This document shows positions 7,425 to 7,981 of a stretch of DNA of 7,981 bases, in pieces. The stretch covers positions 1-7,981 of the forward strand of contig JBHEPF010000114.1 of the NCBI GenBank assembly GCA_046260445.1. Reading direction: 5' to 3'. This DNA is from F2B08 sp046260445 (GTDB taxonomy: Bacteria; Actinomycetota; Actinomycetes; Actinomycetales; Dermatophilaceae). The position numbers and the translations under genes are program-made. The notes under the pieces were generated by a model. It had not been told where the DNA came from. It made no database searches and saw nothing but the letters and a program-made list of their open reading frames with translations. Each line of letters starts with the position of its first letter. Position 1 is the stretch's first letter.

Positions 7425-7468
7425 GGCAATAGGGCGGTTGATGCCCCGGCACCAACCGCCCTATTGCC
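7425..7468. repeat. Perfect 16-bp inverted repeat between divergent genes
   Basis: The left arm at 7425-7440 (GGCAATAGGGCGGTTG) is the exact reverse complement of the right arm at 7453-7468. The 12-nt centre is itself nearly symmetric, so 20 of the 22 half-positions pair across the 44-bp element. It sits 60 bp upstream of the opine dehydrogenase-like start and 66 bp upstream of lhr. The two genes diverge, so it cannot be a terminator for either. It is nearly identical on both strands. Each strand has a TTGRTG hexamer, an 18-nt spacer and TATTGC (plus: 7438-7443 and 7462-7467; minus: 7455-7450 and 7431-7426), so it could be a symmetric divergent promoter, an operator, or a dispersed palindromic repeat. 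Confidence 0.9.
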
Positions 7469-7505
7469 AGGGTTTGTGCGGGGGCCTGTGCCGACACCGG
7501 TGCTC

Positions 7506-7527
7506 TGTCGGTGCAGGGTGAGAGGCT
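7506..7527 (+). promoter_or_regulatory. RecA-NDp/PafBC-like promoter of lhr, imperfect -10
   Basis: TGTCGGTG (7506-7513) is followed by 8 nt (7514-7521) and GAGGCT (7522-7527). This is the RecA-NDp arrangement TTGTCRGTG-N8-TAnnnT, with a G in place of the first T of the -10. The element ends 7 nt before the ATG at 7535, which would give a leaderless mRNA. The upstream half also forms a 6-bp inverted repeat with CCGACA at 7491-7496. The -35-like half is exact from its second base on and the spacing is exact; the defective -10 lowers certainty. Confidence 0.55.
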
Positions 7528-7534
7528 TGCCCGG

Positions 7535-7981
7535 ATGACCAGCGACGACTCCGCGCCGGTCGGGACGGTCACGGTCCAGTCAGCCACGGCCGACGGTCCC
7601 GACGTCCTCGAGCGCTTCTCCCCTGCGACGGCCGAGTGGTTCCGCAGCAGCTTCGCCGCGCCCACGACCGCTCAGGTGGGCGCCTGGACGGCGACGAGCT
7701 CGGGCCGGCATGCCCTCGTCGTCGCGCCGACCGGCTCGGGCAAGACCCTCGCCGCGTTCCTCTCCGCGATCGACCGCCTCGTCGCGGAGCCACCGCCCGA
7801 GGACCGTATGCGTCGGTGCCGCGTCCTCTACGTCTCACCTCTCAAGGCGCTCGCCGTCGATGTCGAGCGCAACCTGCGCAGCCCGCTCATCGGCATCGGC
7901 CACGCCGCCCGCCGCCTCGGTCTGCCCGACATCCCCGACATCACGGTCTCGGTCCGCTCCGGCGACACCCCGCCGGCCGAG
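7535..7981 (+). CDS. lhr: Lhr-type DEAD/DEAH-box large helicase, N-terminal 149 residues (runs off the right edge)
   Basis: Lhr is a very large superfamily 2 helicase (typically about 1,500 residues) that translocates 3' to 5' on single-stranded DNA and acts in DNA repair, notably after mitomycin-type crosslinking damage in mycobacteria. Visible here are the conserved entry FSPATAEWFRSSFAAPTTAQVGAW (about 28-51) with the Q-motif Gln47, Walker A APTGSGKT (64-71), motif Ia in YVSPLKALAVDVERNL (about 99-114) and VRSGDTPPAE at the edge (140-149). These are Lhr-specific wordings rather than generic DEAD-box ones. The first ~27 residues are an unconserved acidic/Thr-rich tail. The ATG at 7535 has an AGAGG 9 nt upstream as a fair Shine-Dalgarno; an in-frame GTG at 7511 lacks one and lies inside the putative promoter. 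The gene is divergent from the opine dehydrogenase-like gene. Confidence 0.93.
   Translation, partial: MTSDDSAPVGTVTVQSATADGPDVLERFSPATAEWFRSSFAAPTTAQVGAWTATSSGRHALVVAPTGSGKTLAAFLSAIDRLVAEPPPEDRMRRCRVLYVSPLKALAVDVERNLRSPLIGIGHAARRLGLPDIPDITVSVRSGDTPPAE

Noticed and set aside
7425..7468. Reading the large inverted repeat as an intrinsic terminator.
   Set aside because: Both flanking genes read away from it, and neither side has a T-run. A terminator here would have no upstream gene in the window to end.
5892..7538. A 548-codon plus-strand open frame running through DUF3046, the opine dehydrogenase-like gene and the divergent spacer.
   Set aside because: It crosses two well-supported minus-strand genes and the palindrome, and its composition is that of an antisense shadow.

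Overview
The window is GC-rich, tightly packed DNA from a high-GC Gram-positive bacterium (Actinomycetota). The evidence is an actinobacterial-type RecA, a DUF3046 protein, an Lhr helicase, a mycobacterial-style LexA box and TGTCRGTG-type (RecA-NDp/PafBC) promoter sequences. The RecA wording and the presence of lhr suggest a Micrococcales-like member, but I cannot name a genus with confidence.

Layout, left to right: (1) the 5' part of recA on the minus strand, cut by the left edge. (2) A 238-bp regulatory region with two separate DNA-damage control elements for recA: a LexA SOS box and a RecA-NDp/PafBC-type promoter. (3) A minus-strand block of four closely spaced genes, transcribed in the order GH3 beta-glucosidase, ABC ATPase, ABC-2 permease, ABC-2 permease. 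The gap between the glycosidase and the ATPase is 12 bp, and the transporter genes abut or overlap. (4) A short DUF3046 gene on the minus strand, probably leaderless. (5) An octopine/nopaline (opine) dehydrogenase-family gene on the minus strand. (6) A divergent intergenic region holding a perfect 16-bp inverted repeat. (7) The 5' part of lhr, a large DNA-repair helicase, on the plus strand, cut by the right edge and preceded by a second RecA-NDp-like sequence.

How the genes relate: recA and lhr, at the two ends, are DNA-damage functions, and both have damage-promoter-like sequences. DUF3046 genes usually sit next to recA in Actinomycetota. Here about 5 kb of glycosidase plus ABC exporter separates the two, which looks like accessory material inserted in a conserved neighbourhood. 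The opine dehydrogenase-like enzyme has no obvious pathway partner in view. I see no CRISPR array, transposase, tRNA, rRNA, phage gene or toxin-antitoxin pair. The window is mostly ordinary; the most interesting signals are regulatory (the two damage-type promoters and the large palindrome between the divergent genes).
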